In this document: positions 34,447 through 46,380 of the stretch, in pieces
Layout of the letters: each line of letters opens with the position of its first letter
Numbering within the stretch: position 1 is the first letter of the stretch
From: Suillus spraguei
Lineage: Eukaryota > Basidiomycota > Agaricomycetes > Boletales > Suillaceae
Length of the DNA: 64,000 bases
Direction of reading: 5' to 3'
Assembly: GCA_016800925.1 (NCBI GenBank)
Contig: JABCPU010000324.1
Coordinates: 1 to 64,000, forward strand
Program-made: the position numbers and the translations under genes
Notes under the pieces: generated by a model
What the model saw: the letters and a program-made list of their open reading frames with translations, nothing else
Told to the model about the DNA's origin: nothing
Database searches by the model: none

Positions 34447-35411
34447 TGTAAAGATACAACCTAGCTTGGGCTGTAGATAAACCACTGCCTAAACTAGTAT
34501 GTTAGTCTTGCGCTCCGTCTAGTCTGCTTCACTTGTAAGAACAAGAGCATTCGACCCTAAAGGGGGATGCCTATTTAGTATGGTCAGGTTCGAGTCTAAC
34601 TTATTTGCAAAACAAGCGTCCGAGTCAGGGGTAAGTTGCTGCGGTCAGTGATGATACCGCCGGAACTAGCGTCGTGCATTGCAGTGCTACCGTCGTTGAG
34701 ATAAAGTCAGTAACAGTTGCGTCTAGCGAGCAATGTCGAGCGGTGGTCTCAGCGGTAGCGGTAAGGTTGCGAGCAGTGCAAAGAAACAGTAAAGAAGTCC
34801 GCGGTACTTTCAGCGGTAAAGTAGCAGAGCATGAGAAGTTCAGTCAAAAGTAACAATCAAAAGTCCAGCGGTATGCCGGCGGTAACGGAGAACGAGCATG
34901 ATGTATTAACGAGCGATAAGGGAACTTTAAAGACTATGTCCACTACTGGGTTGATCCAGAGCTAGACAATAATCCTGACCTATAGTACGTGCAATGGTGT
35001 AAAATCAGGTACTTTATCGTGTGGGGTATGCGGTGCTTATATCCTAAATCGTATGTACTCGGAATACTCTAGGCGAGATCAGTAGCGCTGGAGTGTAGTA
35101 ACCGCTGTAAGTATACATAGCGCGAGGTGCTGCGGCATGAGGCAACATGTAATAATGCTTGCCGTGGAATCAGTGATAACGAACAGGAAACAAACTATGC
35201 ACCAAATGGAGCTATGCAGACGTGGCAAGGACATGGAAGGACATCAGTTCATGGAACGTGGTGCGGCAGTCGGTATGGTGTGCGGTAAGCGTGGGATGCC
35301 GCCGGTACTGCTAAAGGGGTAAGAAGGCCATGGACTAGTGGTAACTCCTGTAGACATGAGACGAGTGTCAAAATATGGGGTTTTAAGCCCAGCGCCAATA
35401 TGTTCGTTACA
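34447..35411 (-). repeat. LTR-A, duplication CTGG
   Basis: It runs from TGTAAAGATACAACC to ATGTTCGTTACA (965 bp), with CTGG at 34,443-34,446 and 35,412-35,415. Confidence 0.93.
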
Positions 35412-36398
35412 CTGGTACCCCTCATGCTCGTGTGCGCTCTTTGTGCTCCTTGCGCTCCTTGCACCTCAGACGCCTCTGTCGCGTTTGACGCCTTCCTCTG
35501 CGCTTCAACATGCACTACCCCCTGGTTCACACAAACAACTCTTTGGCTCAAGGACTACATCTGGTGTCATATTTCCTTTTATCTTTTCCTTTGCATTTAC
35601 CTATGACTTGTGCATCGCCTCATTGGCTCATACCTTTTATACCTTCGGCTCTCCACCTATGACTCCCTTTCACACATGCGTGCATTCATTGGTTCATACA
35701 CCTCTGACTCATCTATGAGCATGCGTCTTCCTATTGGCTATCTGACTTCATACTTAATCTAGCGATACTTACATATTTGCGCTCCGCTTCAATCTTACAT
35801 ATAAATACATGCAGATAGCCTTTGTACTTCTTTAACTTGAATCTACTTGATCTTCAACCCTGAACTTCTTTCAATAAGCTTTTCATAAGCTTATTGTCAT
35901 TATTCGAACTTCATAGAAGCTCATCGCTTCTACGTCTTTGATCATTGTCAAAAACCTCGTCTCTGTGACATAGGTTGTGAGACAGCGCGCGGCGCTTACC
36001 TCCGACCAAATGCAACTAGCGCACTCCGCACTAGGAGACCAATATGCACGGGCTGCCGCTCTTGATAGAGCGCCCATCGCAGACACCACTCAAGTTCTTT
36101 AGTGCCTGGCTAGGTCGCTCACAGGTGGCGCGTCATATGCAATGGGACCTTGGAGATGCCACCACACCATGTGCACCCAGTCCAAGGCCAGGACAAGTGC
36201 CAGCGCCAGCACAAACACCAGCACCAGCACCAGCACCAGCACCAGTGCCAACAATAGTAGGTGTTGTGTTGCCTCATGAACAAGAGGTTCAGCAGGGCAA
36301 ATTTAGTGGTGGTGTAATTCATGTACATTTTTTTTCTTTTTATGGCTAATACTAATTACTTTGGCTAGGAGCTACAGATGACACATTTGGTTGGCCAA
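35412..36398. other. Unidentified host sequence between LTRs
   Basis: This CT-rich stretch continues the sequence at 34,336-34,446 once the LTR-A is removed. It contains a promoter-like TATAAATACATG near 35,801 and a CCAGCA microsatellite near 36,200-36,250, which makes a Pro-Ala run in one frame (36,044-36,349). A possible acceptor (TTGGCTAG) precedes 36,370, and the reading frame there can be followed across the LTR-C into 37,708. No family is recognised. Confidence 0.35.
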
Positions 36399-37707
36399 TG
36401 TTACGACCATGCAAAACCGGAGATTAGTAAGAAGTCCTGGTCTTACATGGGGTTGTACCAGAGGGTTGTAAAGTCAAAGGGGCTTGGCCTCAGCTCGTAC
36501 GCTGTGCCCCTTACCCGAGTATGTGCCCTTAATTTCGGATGAAGTCCAAGGGAGAGTTCTGGTGAAGTCCGGATGGAGGGTCTGGACGAACTCTAAGGCA
36601 AAATAGCTCGACAGAGCTCCGATGGACTTCCAGATGAGCGCGGGAATGCGCCGGAACTATTTCCGGAAGGTAGGGAGTAATGGTAACACTACTGGAACAA
36701 GCTCCAAGTAGAATGGATGAAGGATGGACCGCTGGACAAAGTCCAGGGCAGGATAGGAGCAGAGCTCCAGAGGGAAAGATGATCCATAGGTGTCAGAGGA
36801 TAGGATAGGATGGATCCGGAGGACTAGGGGTCCGAAGTGGAGGAGCGGAGGAGCGGAGGAGCATAGCTCTGTGGATCTTAGAGGAAGTGTTGGCTACTAG
36901 AGAGGAGTAGGTCCGGATATGGTGTAGAGATAGTATAGACTACTCCGGACAAGGTCCAGAATAGAAACAGACAGTATAAGACTACCAAAGGTAGAGTCGG
37001 AGGTGAAACAGATGATAGACGGAGATGGACAAAGTCCGAAAAGATTATAGGACATAGGATCAAAGCTCCGGCCTAGGGAGTGATCCCATAGGCCTGAGTC
37101 GGAAGCTTACAAGGGCCGGAGCCCGAGTGCAAGAATGGAAACGGAGTTATATAGACATGATAACAGGATACAGAGTAATCAAAGGAATATACAGAAGTAG
37201 GAACAATGAATCAGACTAAGGTCTGCAGGAGTTGTACTACAAGTTTATATACTGTAGGAGCATGCCGGAAGGTAAGTACGGATAGTCCGAGGCTATGTCT
37301 GAAGCATACAGAAACACATTAGTAAGTACAGCGGGACATAAGGCTATGAACTCGGAGATGAAGCTTGTACGAAATACTTATCAAGACGGAGGCAGAGATC
37401 ACCGAGAGCCGGAAGCACAGAGATACCCAAAAGCCGGAGACACAGGTATATTCTAAAAGGGGTGATGCGCAGGTGCGCGGGAATAGTTTGGATATGAACT
37501 CGGATCGGATATAGACACGGATCAGATATGGACATGGATCGGATATGGACATGGATCGGATATGGACACAGATGGATATGGATTGGAGCGGATCGGTGGA
37601 TTGGATATGTGAACTGGATTGGATGGGTGGATCAGATATGTGTAGATTGGGTGTCTGGATGTCCATGGATTGGATTTGATCTAGACCTGAATGTACGGTA
37701 TATGACA
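36399..37707 (+). repeat. LTR-C, most complete copy, duplication GCCRA
   Basis: It runs from TGTTACGACCATGC to GTATATGACA (1,309 bp, no nested insertion). The flanks are GCCAA (36,394-36,398) and GCCGA (37,708-37,712), a 5-bp duplication with one CpG transition. GGATCGGATATGGACA-like 18-bp repeats lie near 37,500-37,570. Confidence 0.92.
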
Positions 37708-37975
37708 GCCGACCACACACTATCAAACGACATCTCCCTCCCACACCTGCACCCAGGCCAGCACAGATAGAGATCCCATCATCTGCAGCTAATCCTCCAG
37801 CTAGTCCCTCAGCTAGTCCTCCAGCTAGTCCAGTAGCACCTGTCAAACTCAAAAAGGAGGATATCAAGGCAATCAAGGCTGAGGCAAAATGCTTCTCCAT
37901 CGCACGATGTTGTGAATGGAGGGCATTTCATCAATGTGCAGGCAATGACATGAACATATTTCAAATGCATTGTGG
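37708..37975 (+). pseudogene. Pro/Ser-rich and Lys-rich ORF fragment, unidentified
   Basis: One frame reads RPHTIKRHLPPTPAPRPAQI, then a run of four P/A/S-rich short repeats (SANPPASPSASPPASP-like), then KLKKEDIKAIKAEAK and CEWRAFHQCAG. It continues a frame on the left side of the LTR-C (LQMTHLVG) and is cut by the LTR-B start at 37,976. The Lys-rich block looks nuclear or nucleic-acid related, but no family is recognised. Confidence 0.4.
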
Positions 37976-38502
37976 TGTAGCAAACAAAGTCACGCTGACC
38001 ATGAAAGTGCCATTTTACACAAGTGTCTCGTTACTGCCTACAGCAGCTACTGAGAAAACCCCTATAGTGAGCATTAGCCTTTTCACTTCGCCGGTACCGT
38101 TTTTGCTCCATGGATCCTTCCCCCTTACCAAATCTCACTACCGATGTCCTCCTGTCCATTCCATTTCCGTCTAAGATCCATTGGTGCGTAGCATATTCAT
38201 TTCCGCCATTACTCAAGCTACAGCAAGACTTACCTTACCTTCCATGACACCGCTTGCTCACTGCGTGCCTCTTAGCTAAATATCTCTATCTCGCTACCAT
38301 TCTCGCTATGTATTCCAGCCGTTCACGGTACATGTTAAAAAGGACTCTTCACACATTCCAGTACTTTTACTTTTCCCTCTATGGTACACACAGTACTTAG
38401 GAATTGTCACCACTACTGTCTCTAATGGAATAAAGTCTTTTGCCCAAGTCACTATCTCTTAAGAATTGTTTTACTGCTGCACGCACCACCGCTCTTTACC
38501 GC

Positions 38503-39467
38503 TGTAACGAGCATATTGGCGCTGGGCTTAAAACCCCATATTTTGACACTCGTCTCACATCTACAGGAGTTACCACTAGTCCATGGCCTTCTTACCCCTT
38601 TAGCAGTACCAGCGGCATCCCACGCTTACCGCACACCGTACCAACTGCCGCACCACATTCCATGAACTGATGTCCTTCCATGTCCTTGCCACGTCTGCAT
38701 AGCTCCATTTGGTGCATAGTTTGTTTCCTGTTTGTTATCACTGATTCCACGGCAAGCGTTATTACATGTTGCCTCATGCCGCAGCACCTCGCGCTATGTA
38801 TACTTATGGCGGTTACTACACTCCAGCGCTACTGATCTCGCCTAGAGTATTCCGAGTACATACGATTTAGGATATAAGCACCACATACCCCACACGATAA
38901 AGTACCTGATTTTACACCATTGCACGTACTATAGGTCAGGATTATTGTCTAGCTCTGGATCAACCCAGTAGTGGACATAGTCTTTAAAGTTCCCTTATCG
39001 CTCGTTAATACATCATGCTCGTTCTCCGTTACCACCGGCATACCGCTGGACTTTTGATTGTTACTTTTGACTGAACTTCTCATGCTCCGCTACTTTACTG
39101 CTGAAAGTACCACGGACTTCTTTACTGTTTCTTTGCACCGCTCGCAACCTTACCGCTACCGCTGAGACCACCGCTTGACATTGCTCGCTAGACGCAACTG
39201 TTACTGACTTTATCTCAACGACGGTAGCACTGCAATGCACGACGCTAGTTCCGGCGGTATCATCGCTGACCGCAGCAACTTACCCCTGACTCGGATGCTT
39301 GTTTCGCAAATAAGTTAGACTCGAACTTGACCATACTAAATAGGCATCCCCCTTTAGGGTCGAACACTCTTGTTCTTACAAGTGAAGCAGACTAGATGGA
39401 GCGCAAGACTAACATACTAGTTTAGGCAGTGGTTTATCTACAGCCCAAGCTAGGTTGTATCTTTACA
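38503..39467 (+). repeat. LTR-A nested in LTR-B
   Basis: It runs from TGTAACGAGCATATTGG to TTGTATCTTTACA (965 bp). Flanks CCGC and CTGC fit a 4-bp duplication with one transition. Confidence 0.9.
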
Positions 39468-39711
39468 CTGCTTGTTTTACCACCAGTTTCCCATGCCTTA
39501 CCGCAGTTTTACCGCATGCACTACTGCAGTTTTACCGCTCACACTACCGCTACTTTACTGCTATCTTCCCACGCTCTACCACTACTTTACCACAACTTTC
39601 CCATGGAGCAGAGGTCACCGTTAGTATCTCGCTACCTCCGACGGCAGTCTTGCACCACAGGTTGGGCATTATTGAACTATATTAACTTAGCATTCCCTTT
39701 AGGGTCAAACA

Positions 39712-39984
39712 CATCAGGAAATTCACACATTCCTTGACGTGCCCTTATGCGGACTTATTTACACTTAACTGCCTTGGTGAAATTGAATCTACTTGTCCAA
39801 AATTTCAATGTGAATGAATTCAGAAAAAAAAAGTTGAGATATATTAATATACATGTTTTATTGTATTTCACACTCAAAAAATATAAGATATGCCAGGTGA
39901 ATGATGTGAGAGAGAGCAAACAAGTTTTGAGATAAGTGAGTTAAGCTGATTAAGCATGTTAAGGAATGTGTGAATTTCCTGATG
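39712..39984. mobile_element. MITE with perfect 24-bp terminal inverted repeats
   Basis: Positions 39,712-39,735 (CATCAGGAAATTC...) are the exact reverse complement of 39,961-39,984. The 273-bp element is AT-rich inside and has no coding capacity. It splits the LTR-B run GGTCAAACACTCTTG and leaves CA on both sides, so a 2-bp duplication is likely. It must have been moved by a transposase encoded elsewhere, perhaps of a cut-and-paste superfamily with 2-bp target duplications. Confidence 0.92.
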
Positions 39985-40127
39985 CACTCTTGCCTTGCAA
40001 GTGAAGCAGACTAGACAGAGTGCAAGACTCGCATACTAGTTAGAGATGATGACATTGATGTCACATACACGGAGAGTATTCAAGACATATGCCTCACATA
40101 ACATTCTAGACACTCTGAATTTACGCC

Positions 40128-40640
40128 TGTTAGAATCTGCATCCGATAGTCCCTATCCGGAAGAAGATAGAGATATCCGGATATGATATCCGGAGGTATT
40201 TCCGGTCATGTGACCTGTCATCCAGATTAGGTTACTCCTACTACCTGTCAAGTAGCGGAGTAGACTAACACTCATCCATAATAATGATAGCATAGTGTAC
40301 AGCTACTTACTCCAGACTCTGTCATATCATTGGAGATGATGACGGAGATACTCCATACATATTTAGTATAAGAACAACATGTAAACTACAAGTTAAAGGG
40401 TCAAAATAAGAAATCTATTCTGTACCGAAGTTACTCTACTCCTATAAAACCGGATTTCCAATTCTTTCCGGTTCCTAACATAGTCTGCTCTTCCGGAACC
40501 CCTATTTCCGGAATACCTCTGGAAAACATCTCGGAAACCTCCTCCAGAAATCCTTCGGATTTCTTTTGGAAACTTTATCAGAAACTCATCCAGAAGCCCT
40601 CTGGATTCTTTCCCCCTATACTCCAGCTATAATCTTATCA
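40128..40640 (+). repeat. Solo LTR-E, duplication ACGCC
   Basis: It runs from TGTTAGAATC to AATCTTATCA (513 bp) and is flanked by ACGCC at 40,123-40,127 and 40,641-40,645. The surrounding sequence (40,040-40,892) is not otherwise recognised. Confidence 0.94.
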
Positions 40641-40892
40641 ACGCCTCCTGCCTGTGGAGAGGGCTGGCATAGTACAAGGGTACCTCTCCTCTGGACTCAA
40701 CTATCTGCACAAGATTGAAATAGTAACTGTCTCGTTGTGTGACATTAAAGCAACTAATTATTACACTGATAGGTCAATGGGGTCAAAATCACATGTTTTT
40801 TGGAGGCCGATCACTTGATCAACATGATTGTAGATGTCATTTGACAAGAAGGGCTATATCCCGACATTGACTTAGAGAATCTCGACTGCGTC

Positions 40893-40945
40893 TTGGGCCA
40901 AAGTACGGGCCAAAGTTTGGGACAAAGTCTGGCCCATCGGCACCT
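40893..40945. repeat. Subterminal repeats, left (partner 46,279-46,345)
   Basis: GGGCCAAAGT-type 12-mers occur three times here. Five inverted units (GAC(T/G)TTGGCCCA) occur at 46,279-46,345. The two clusters face each other across the CxC5/CxC6 gene and its minus-strand companion and could be transposase-binding subterminal repeats. The exact element ends were not found. Confidence 0.55.
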
Positions 40946-41039
40946 CCAAGCGGAGTGTAAAGGTTTCTGTATCCGTCACTGTTTCTCATGCTTGCTCATT
41001 GTCTGCAGCAGCGCCAAGGACTTACTTCAACTTACTTCC

Positions 41040-43315
41040 ATGGACGTTGGGAGCCTTTTTTCTGCTATGCAGCAACACTATGAGCTTGCTGCTATGTCGT
41101 ATATTGATCTCAGCCGGTTCTTGCGATATGCCAGCCTCCTCAAGGATGACATCATCCAGCCTCAGCCGCACACTGTCAGCATCATGGCTGCCCCCGATAT
41201 ACTGCCCCCTTCAATAACCAACTTTCTCTCAGATGTGGTCACTATATCACCTGAATCTGTTGATGCATTGTGGGACATTACAAAGGACCTTGCATGGGTT
41301 CTACCCACTGTGGACGAGGCCAGAGCTGATGAAGAGAATGCGTTCAGACTCTATGGACACCAGCGAGGAATTAGTGAGTGAATCAAATCAGTGTGGTTAT
41401 TCTAACTCGCTCACCTAACAATCAGCTTCTCATACTCTCTACCCGCCACCAAACTGTGTACTAACCCAGAGTGCAGTGCATGGCAACTTGGTACAGTGCT
41501 CAAGAAAGAAGAGCAACATCAGGCAGTCATATTTACCCATGTGAATGGTGCTCATCCTGCATGGTCAGTGCACTTGAAGTGTCGACGTAGGTTATGCTCT
41601 TGTTACCTTTGTTCCACGCTTATAGTAGTAAACTCATTGTTGTAGAATGTCATACCAATTATCATAACAACTATAGTGTCAAGGATGGTATCAGGACCTA
41701 CTATGGTGGAATGCCGGCCTACATCCAAGTTGCTGAACATCAATTTGTTCAACGTGAACTCGTAATGCATTGGATGGATTTGATGCAGATCGTGTGAGTG
41801 TGAACTGTTACAGTCCTTCCTGTTGTTAGTATCTGATATTCCTTTGTTTCAGTGTCTCTGCGACAAATTGTGCCCATTTGTATAATATCGCCCAGCCTCG
41901 CTGTGATGTTTATGACAACAACAACAACGTTCCTTGGCAGTTCAACAGTTCACTCACTACTGTCGAGGTGTGGGATTCATTTACCCTTCTGGCACTGCTT
42001 GACGACCACGACCAGCGACATGTCCAACTACAGGTGCCTCACGGAGGTGAACAGAAAGACCGTTACACCACTGTGATGTGTGAACGTACCGAGTGTATCA
42101 TCATTCACGGCCATGAAGAGTTGCCCCATGCTTGTGATGGGTGCTTGCGCATATTCAACATGCCAGACGGCACACTCGCACGCACGGAAGTTGTTGTGAC
42201 TGATGGAGTTACCGTTGGCCGTCCATGCTGTGGTGTTCCTCGGTGCAAAAATCCTCTTGAAAACAATCGTCACCGCTTCTGTTCAGTAGACCCTGACCAC
42301 AAAAAGCTCGAGACAACTTGTGCTGTAGAGGGCTGTAATCCTCCTGTCACCCGTGACAGCAAGTCAGGCAAGTATCGAAAAGCATGTGATGATCCGGTCC
42401 ATGTTAAGATGGAGGGCGCCAATGTCGAGTCTTTACGCAGCGGGAAGAGCAAGACACAATGTCAGAAGGTCGCTAAGCTCGACAATGCCATGTCCTCCCT
42501 TGTCACTTGACCCACCACAGCTTCCTGCCGACTCGACCATGGCTCTTCCCATCCAAGATGGAGATGAATGGTACAAACACGATGCTCAGACCGGAGCTGT
42601 ACGCTTAGTGCAGCCTGCTGTAATGACTTCGACTGGTGTTCTTGACACACAGCCAGAGACGTCCCATCCTGCTGTTGATTGCCAAAGCAAGGACACGCCT
42701 AAGCTCAAAGCAATATTCCGACGCCAGCGCACCAATAATGAGCAGCTCGTTGTTCGCCCATGTGGAGTTATTAATGGGCGTGGCACGATGTATCATCATG
42801 AAGCCATATCCAATGTTCTTGTAAGTCTGTAGTGCTCAATAGCATATGTTTTCACTGACATCATCAAGGTTATGATTGAACAGCTGTATTCACTCCCTCG
42901 TGCACGCAAGCCACAACATTTGATTTATGATTCGAATTGCAACGCGCTGCGGGAGGTTTTGAACCGACGCATCAAATTCTTTGATGGCATGGGGATGTGC
43001 GTTGACGCATTTCATCACAAGAACAAGCACAAGGCTAACGACACCTTCTGCCGTGACCGTTGCGACATGAAGGCCTATCCAGAATTACTAGATGATGATG
43101 GCAAATATTACTTCAACTCGTCTATCGCCGAGCAAACCAATGTGTGGTTCGGTGCCTTCCACAACATCTGCCAGGAGATGACACCAGTGAGGTATGACTT
43201 TTTCCTGGATGAGATGATCAAGCGGCGGAATCGCATCACTGTCACTACCTTACATGCACAAGGCAAGCATCCCCATCACCCACACTTAATGTCTCAAGTA
43301 CCCCAGCATGTATAA
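41040..43315 (+). CDS. CxC5/CxC6 cysteine-cluster protein of the KDZ transposon type
   Basis: Six exons give an intact 669-residue frame: 41,040-41,377, 41,426-41,586, 41,646-41,793, 41,853-42,468, 42,521-42,820 and 42,869-43,315. Introns are 48-59 bp, and every junction keeps phase. The N-terminal helical part is followed by a CxC5-like cluster (KLCTNPECSAW, LKCR then QCHTNYHNNYSV, IRTYYGGMPAYIQVAEHQF) and a CxC6-like cluster (RPCCGVPRCKNPLENNRHRF, then CAVEGCNPP). The C-terminal region (HLIYDSNCNA, TFCRDRCDMKAYPELLDD, SSIAEQTNVWFGAFH) is typical of the KDZ-associated family of Agaricomycetes. These proteins are thought to take part in DNA transposition; the catalytic role of this one is not shown. 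The first Met could also lie upstream, in frame from about 40,893. The intron at 42,469 has an unusual donor (GTCGCT). Confidence 0.85.
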
Positions 43316-43913
43316 TTGACACAAGGACTCCCCTTCGGTCGGCTCTACGACAATATAGAGAATGGTGGTTCAGAGACTTGCTTGATCGCAGTCTTGACCA
43401 GTTCCGCATGCGATCTACATATTATGAAGATCTCTTGTATGCCTGCTAGAGCAAGGCTTTCAAACATCCAGTCCAGCAATGGAGCATTGCATATCGGTAG
43501 CAGGCACTGATTGAGAATGATGTTGGTATGACTTCGTCATGCAGGAACTGGACTCACTCGAGGTTTATGTGTGGTTAGCGGCTTGAATCGTTTGTTAAAA
43601 CTGTCTGCTAGGATAACAGCTTGCAGAACCTCTTCTTCATCTGTGATCAATTTATCCTTGCCAGTAGAGGAAGCTGTATTCCATTACACTTCCACAGATG
43701 GGTTAACATCGCAAGACAGCCGAGTGTGTTCTGGTGTGTTCAATCGAGTCAGCTCAGCTTCAACATAGACGTCGAGAATTCAACACATCGAGTAATATTC
43801 AACATGGTGAGTAACGACACAGCGAGTGACATTCAACACGGCGAGTAACAAGCTACAAACCAAGTGAATGGATGACGATAAGGAATGGCTAGTAAATGTG
43901 AATAATGTGGTTT
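43316..43913. other. No supported gene
   Basis: This is intergenic sequence between the convergent CxC gene and its companion. It holds a short imperfect tandem motif (ATTCAACAYGGCGAGTAAC) at 43,770-43,850 and no recognisable ORF. Confidence 0.4.
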
Positions 43914-45804
43914 TTACTTGGCCCGCCTTGTTGGCTTCTTAGTCTTCTCCCCAAGCGCTTCTCTACGTGCAGCCAAATAGTGCGACCAAAGACCATTGAC
44001 AGTTTTGGCCCGCAGCCTCATAGCTTGCAAGGATAGCAGGATCTGTTTTCTGCCATGCGCGACGATTGTCGTGATAGGTTGCCTTGACAAATGGTACGCC
44101 GAATATACGACGAAAGAGATCATCTTGTTGAAATCTCGCCCGCAAGTTCTTGTCGTCCATTTGCTGAAAGCCTGTGACCATGTCAGTAGTATACATGCCT
44201 TGAGGCCAGACCTGCTTTGTAGAATTGTATGCTGGAACAAATACTTCAATGATCGATGGCTCGGTGGTATAGGATGCTTTGACAGAGGTTAAACGAGATG
44301 ATAGTGTAGTTTGTGGTGCTGACGGAGGAGTAGGTGACATTGAGCTTGCCACGACGAGCATCAAAGTCATCAAGATCAGGGTGATGGCGAACACAGGATG
44401 ATAGTGTGGTCTGTGGTGCTGATGGAGGAGGAGTGGGCGACATCGAGCTTGCACGACAGGCATCAAAGTCATCAAGATCAAGCTGACGGCGAACAGGTAT
44501 GGGTGCATTAGGGCTACCTTCGCATCGGCGCTTACCCTTACCAACCGTCATGGGCGTGATAGGCATCTCGACAATCTCAACATCGGATTCAGTGTCTGAG
44601 GGCACTGGAACATTCCGTTTTTTCTTCAGTTTTGTACGCACACCATCTCGCTCTCCTTTCATGTTGGAGCGAAGATGGGGAGGGCGAACACCACATCTGG
44701 AGGCCTTATAGAGGTCATTGAAGCCTTCACAGACAGTGACACCTCGACGACGGATGAAGACGTGACAGCCAGATTGAAGAGAAAATGCATACGTAAGACC
44801 CGCAGGGATCCATCGTTGGAGGCGCTCCTCGAATACCTCAATCTTGTTGATGTCCTCACCAAGTGAGTCGATGAGAGCAGGATCGTCCGCAAGCTGGAAC
44901 TGAGGGTAGAAAGGGCAGTCGGTCACCCATTCTTCTACGACTGGGGCATTGTTCTGAAGATAGTAGTTAGTATATATGCCAACATAAAGACATTGATACG
45001 TACAGCATCATACCAGTGGAGGACGAAGCGTTGCTTCGCTGCCTTCTCCATCTCCTTCCGGCGCTCTGCAATCCGCTGTTCTTCAGCCTCACGCTGCGCA
45101 CGAGCACTGAGGTCTGATACCCACAAGGGGTCAAGCTGTTGGGTGATGTGAGGTGGCTTCTTAACTGGTGCTGGTGTGGTAATGAGTGCTGTTGGAGGTG
45201 GTGTGGTCAAGGACGGTGTATTAATCACAGGAGCCATCAAAAGGTCATGAAAAGAAGGAATATGGGGAGGGGGTACCACAGGGAACTCAAGACCACGCAT
45301 TGCAAGGGACATCACCAAGGCCTGGTGAAGTGCCTCATGACCAGTATCACCACTATCAACCCCAGGCTCAAGTGGAGCCATATCTGCCTGTTCATCAGCC
45401 AGGAGCTCAAATTCCTCTTCCGCACCCATGCCCTCATAGTCATACACGATCTCTGTATCCACAGGATGGATGGCGCAGCCACCAGCATTGGTGCAGTGAG
45501 TCAAGCACATGGAACGCGTGCACCGTAAAGCTCACGGACGCTGACAGAAGGAACCAACACACTTCTCTCCCCGCTTTCGTGGCTTCTTGCCATTAGGTTT
45601 CATATGAGGCTGGGTTGAAGGGAAAGGGAACATAGTAGCTTCACTGCTGGATGGGGTGGAGGCGGCTGGCTGCAAACTTGTGAAAGTTGGTGAATAACTC
45701 AAGGATGGACTCGATGAGCGGATGAGATTCATAATACTCAGAAATGCAAGGAGTTGGGGGAACCACCGGTAGAAGGAGCAGGATGGATGCTGGTAAGGGG
45801 GCAA
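43914..45804 (-). pseudogene. KDZ-element companion gene, decayed
   Basis: On the minus strand the frame passes through a Cys/His cluster (KCVGSFCQRP, then MCLTHCTNAGGCAIHP), a basic coiled stretch (AQREAEEQRIAERRKEMEKA), and after a 50-bp intron (45,003-44,954) the block VTDCPFYPQFQLADDP with RRRGVTVCEGFNDLYKAS. It continues with a Lys-rich region, a duplicated SMSPTPPPSAPQTTLSS segment and a C-terminal WPQGMYTTDMVTGFQQMDD block. A TGA at 45,532-45,534 interrupts the Cys cluster in frame (CGA likely before), and one extra A near 44,015 shifts the last block. I recognise the gene as one that recurs beside KDZ elements in mushroom genomes; its function is unknown. Confidence 0.7.
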
Positions 45805-46029
45805 GGAGTGTTAATCTAACATCAATCAACCACACAGCGAGGACGTACCCTTGCCATCGGCTTGCCCGAGTTTCCGTTTAGGTCGCTGCGACAGATCAAA
45901 AGAGGAATGGCAATGCCGCAGAGTCCACAATCAAGAACGATACCAATTGATGTTGGACGCAGAGAGAACCTCGCAAGAAAGGCAACATCTGCTTGTTGCA
46001 GCGAACACATATTGACGGGCACGAAAGAA

Positions 46030-46120
46030 AATGGGCAGCAACCGGGCAAGGAGGCGGGCGGGCAAGGAGATGGGCGGACAAGGAGATGGGCGGGCAGGGA
46101 GATGGGTGGGGAGAGTTGAT
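46030..46120. repeat. Minisatellite, ~15-bp G-rich units
   Basis: GGCGGGCAAGGAGATG-like units repeat about five times upstream of the minus-strand companion gene. Confidence 0.75.
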
Positions 46121-46278
46121 TGGGAGGGGAGAGTTGAGGCGGAGCATGAACATGCAGCATTCCAATAATATTGGCGGGATGTTAGGCGGCGACGGGCGCG
46201 TTGGCGGGATTGATTGGCATGGCTGTTCGAAACATCGAGCGGGGTTTCAACTCCGCTAGGAGTGCCGTTGGCTGCCGT

Positions 46279-46345
46279 CGTGTCCCAGACTTTGGCCCAG
46301 ACGTTGGCCCATACTTTGGCCCAGACGTTGTCCCAGACCGGCCAA
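46279..46345. repeat. Subterminal repeats, right (inverted partner of 40,893-40,945)
   Basis: Five units of the type CAGAC(T/G)TTGGCC lie in a row, some with TTGTCC. They are inverted with respect to the left cluster and lie between the companion gene and the next plus-strand gene. Confidence 0.55.
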
Positions 46346-46380
46346 ATCTCTGATATTCTGTCAAAGCTACTTTCTACAAG

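Larger units (their letters stand above)
37976..40039 (+). repeat. LTR-B with nested LTR-A and MITE, truncated
   Basis: It starts TGTAGCAAACAAAGTCACGC at 37,976, is interrupted by LTR-A (38,503-39,467) and by a short inverted-repeat element (39,712-39,984), and continues to about 40,039 (CGCATACTAGT) without its last ~60 bp. Confidence 0.87.

Noticed and set aside
42469..42520. Frameshift in the CxC5/CxC6 gene at the VT-stop near 42,510
   Set aside because: A 52-bp GT-AG intron with a branch-like CTTGAC restores the frame, so the gene can be read as intact despite the unusual donor.
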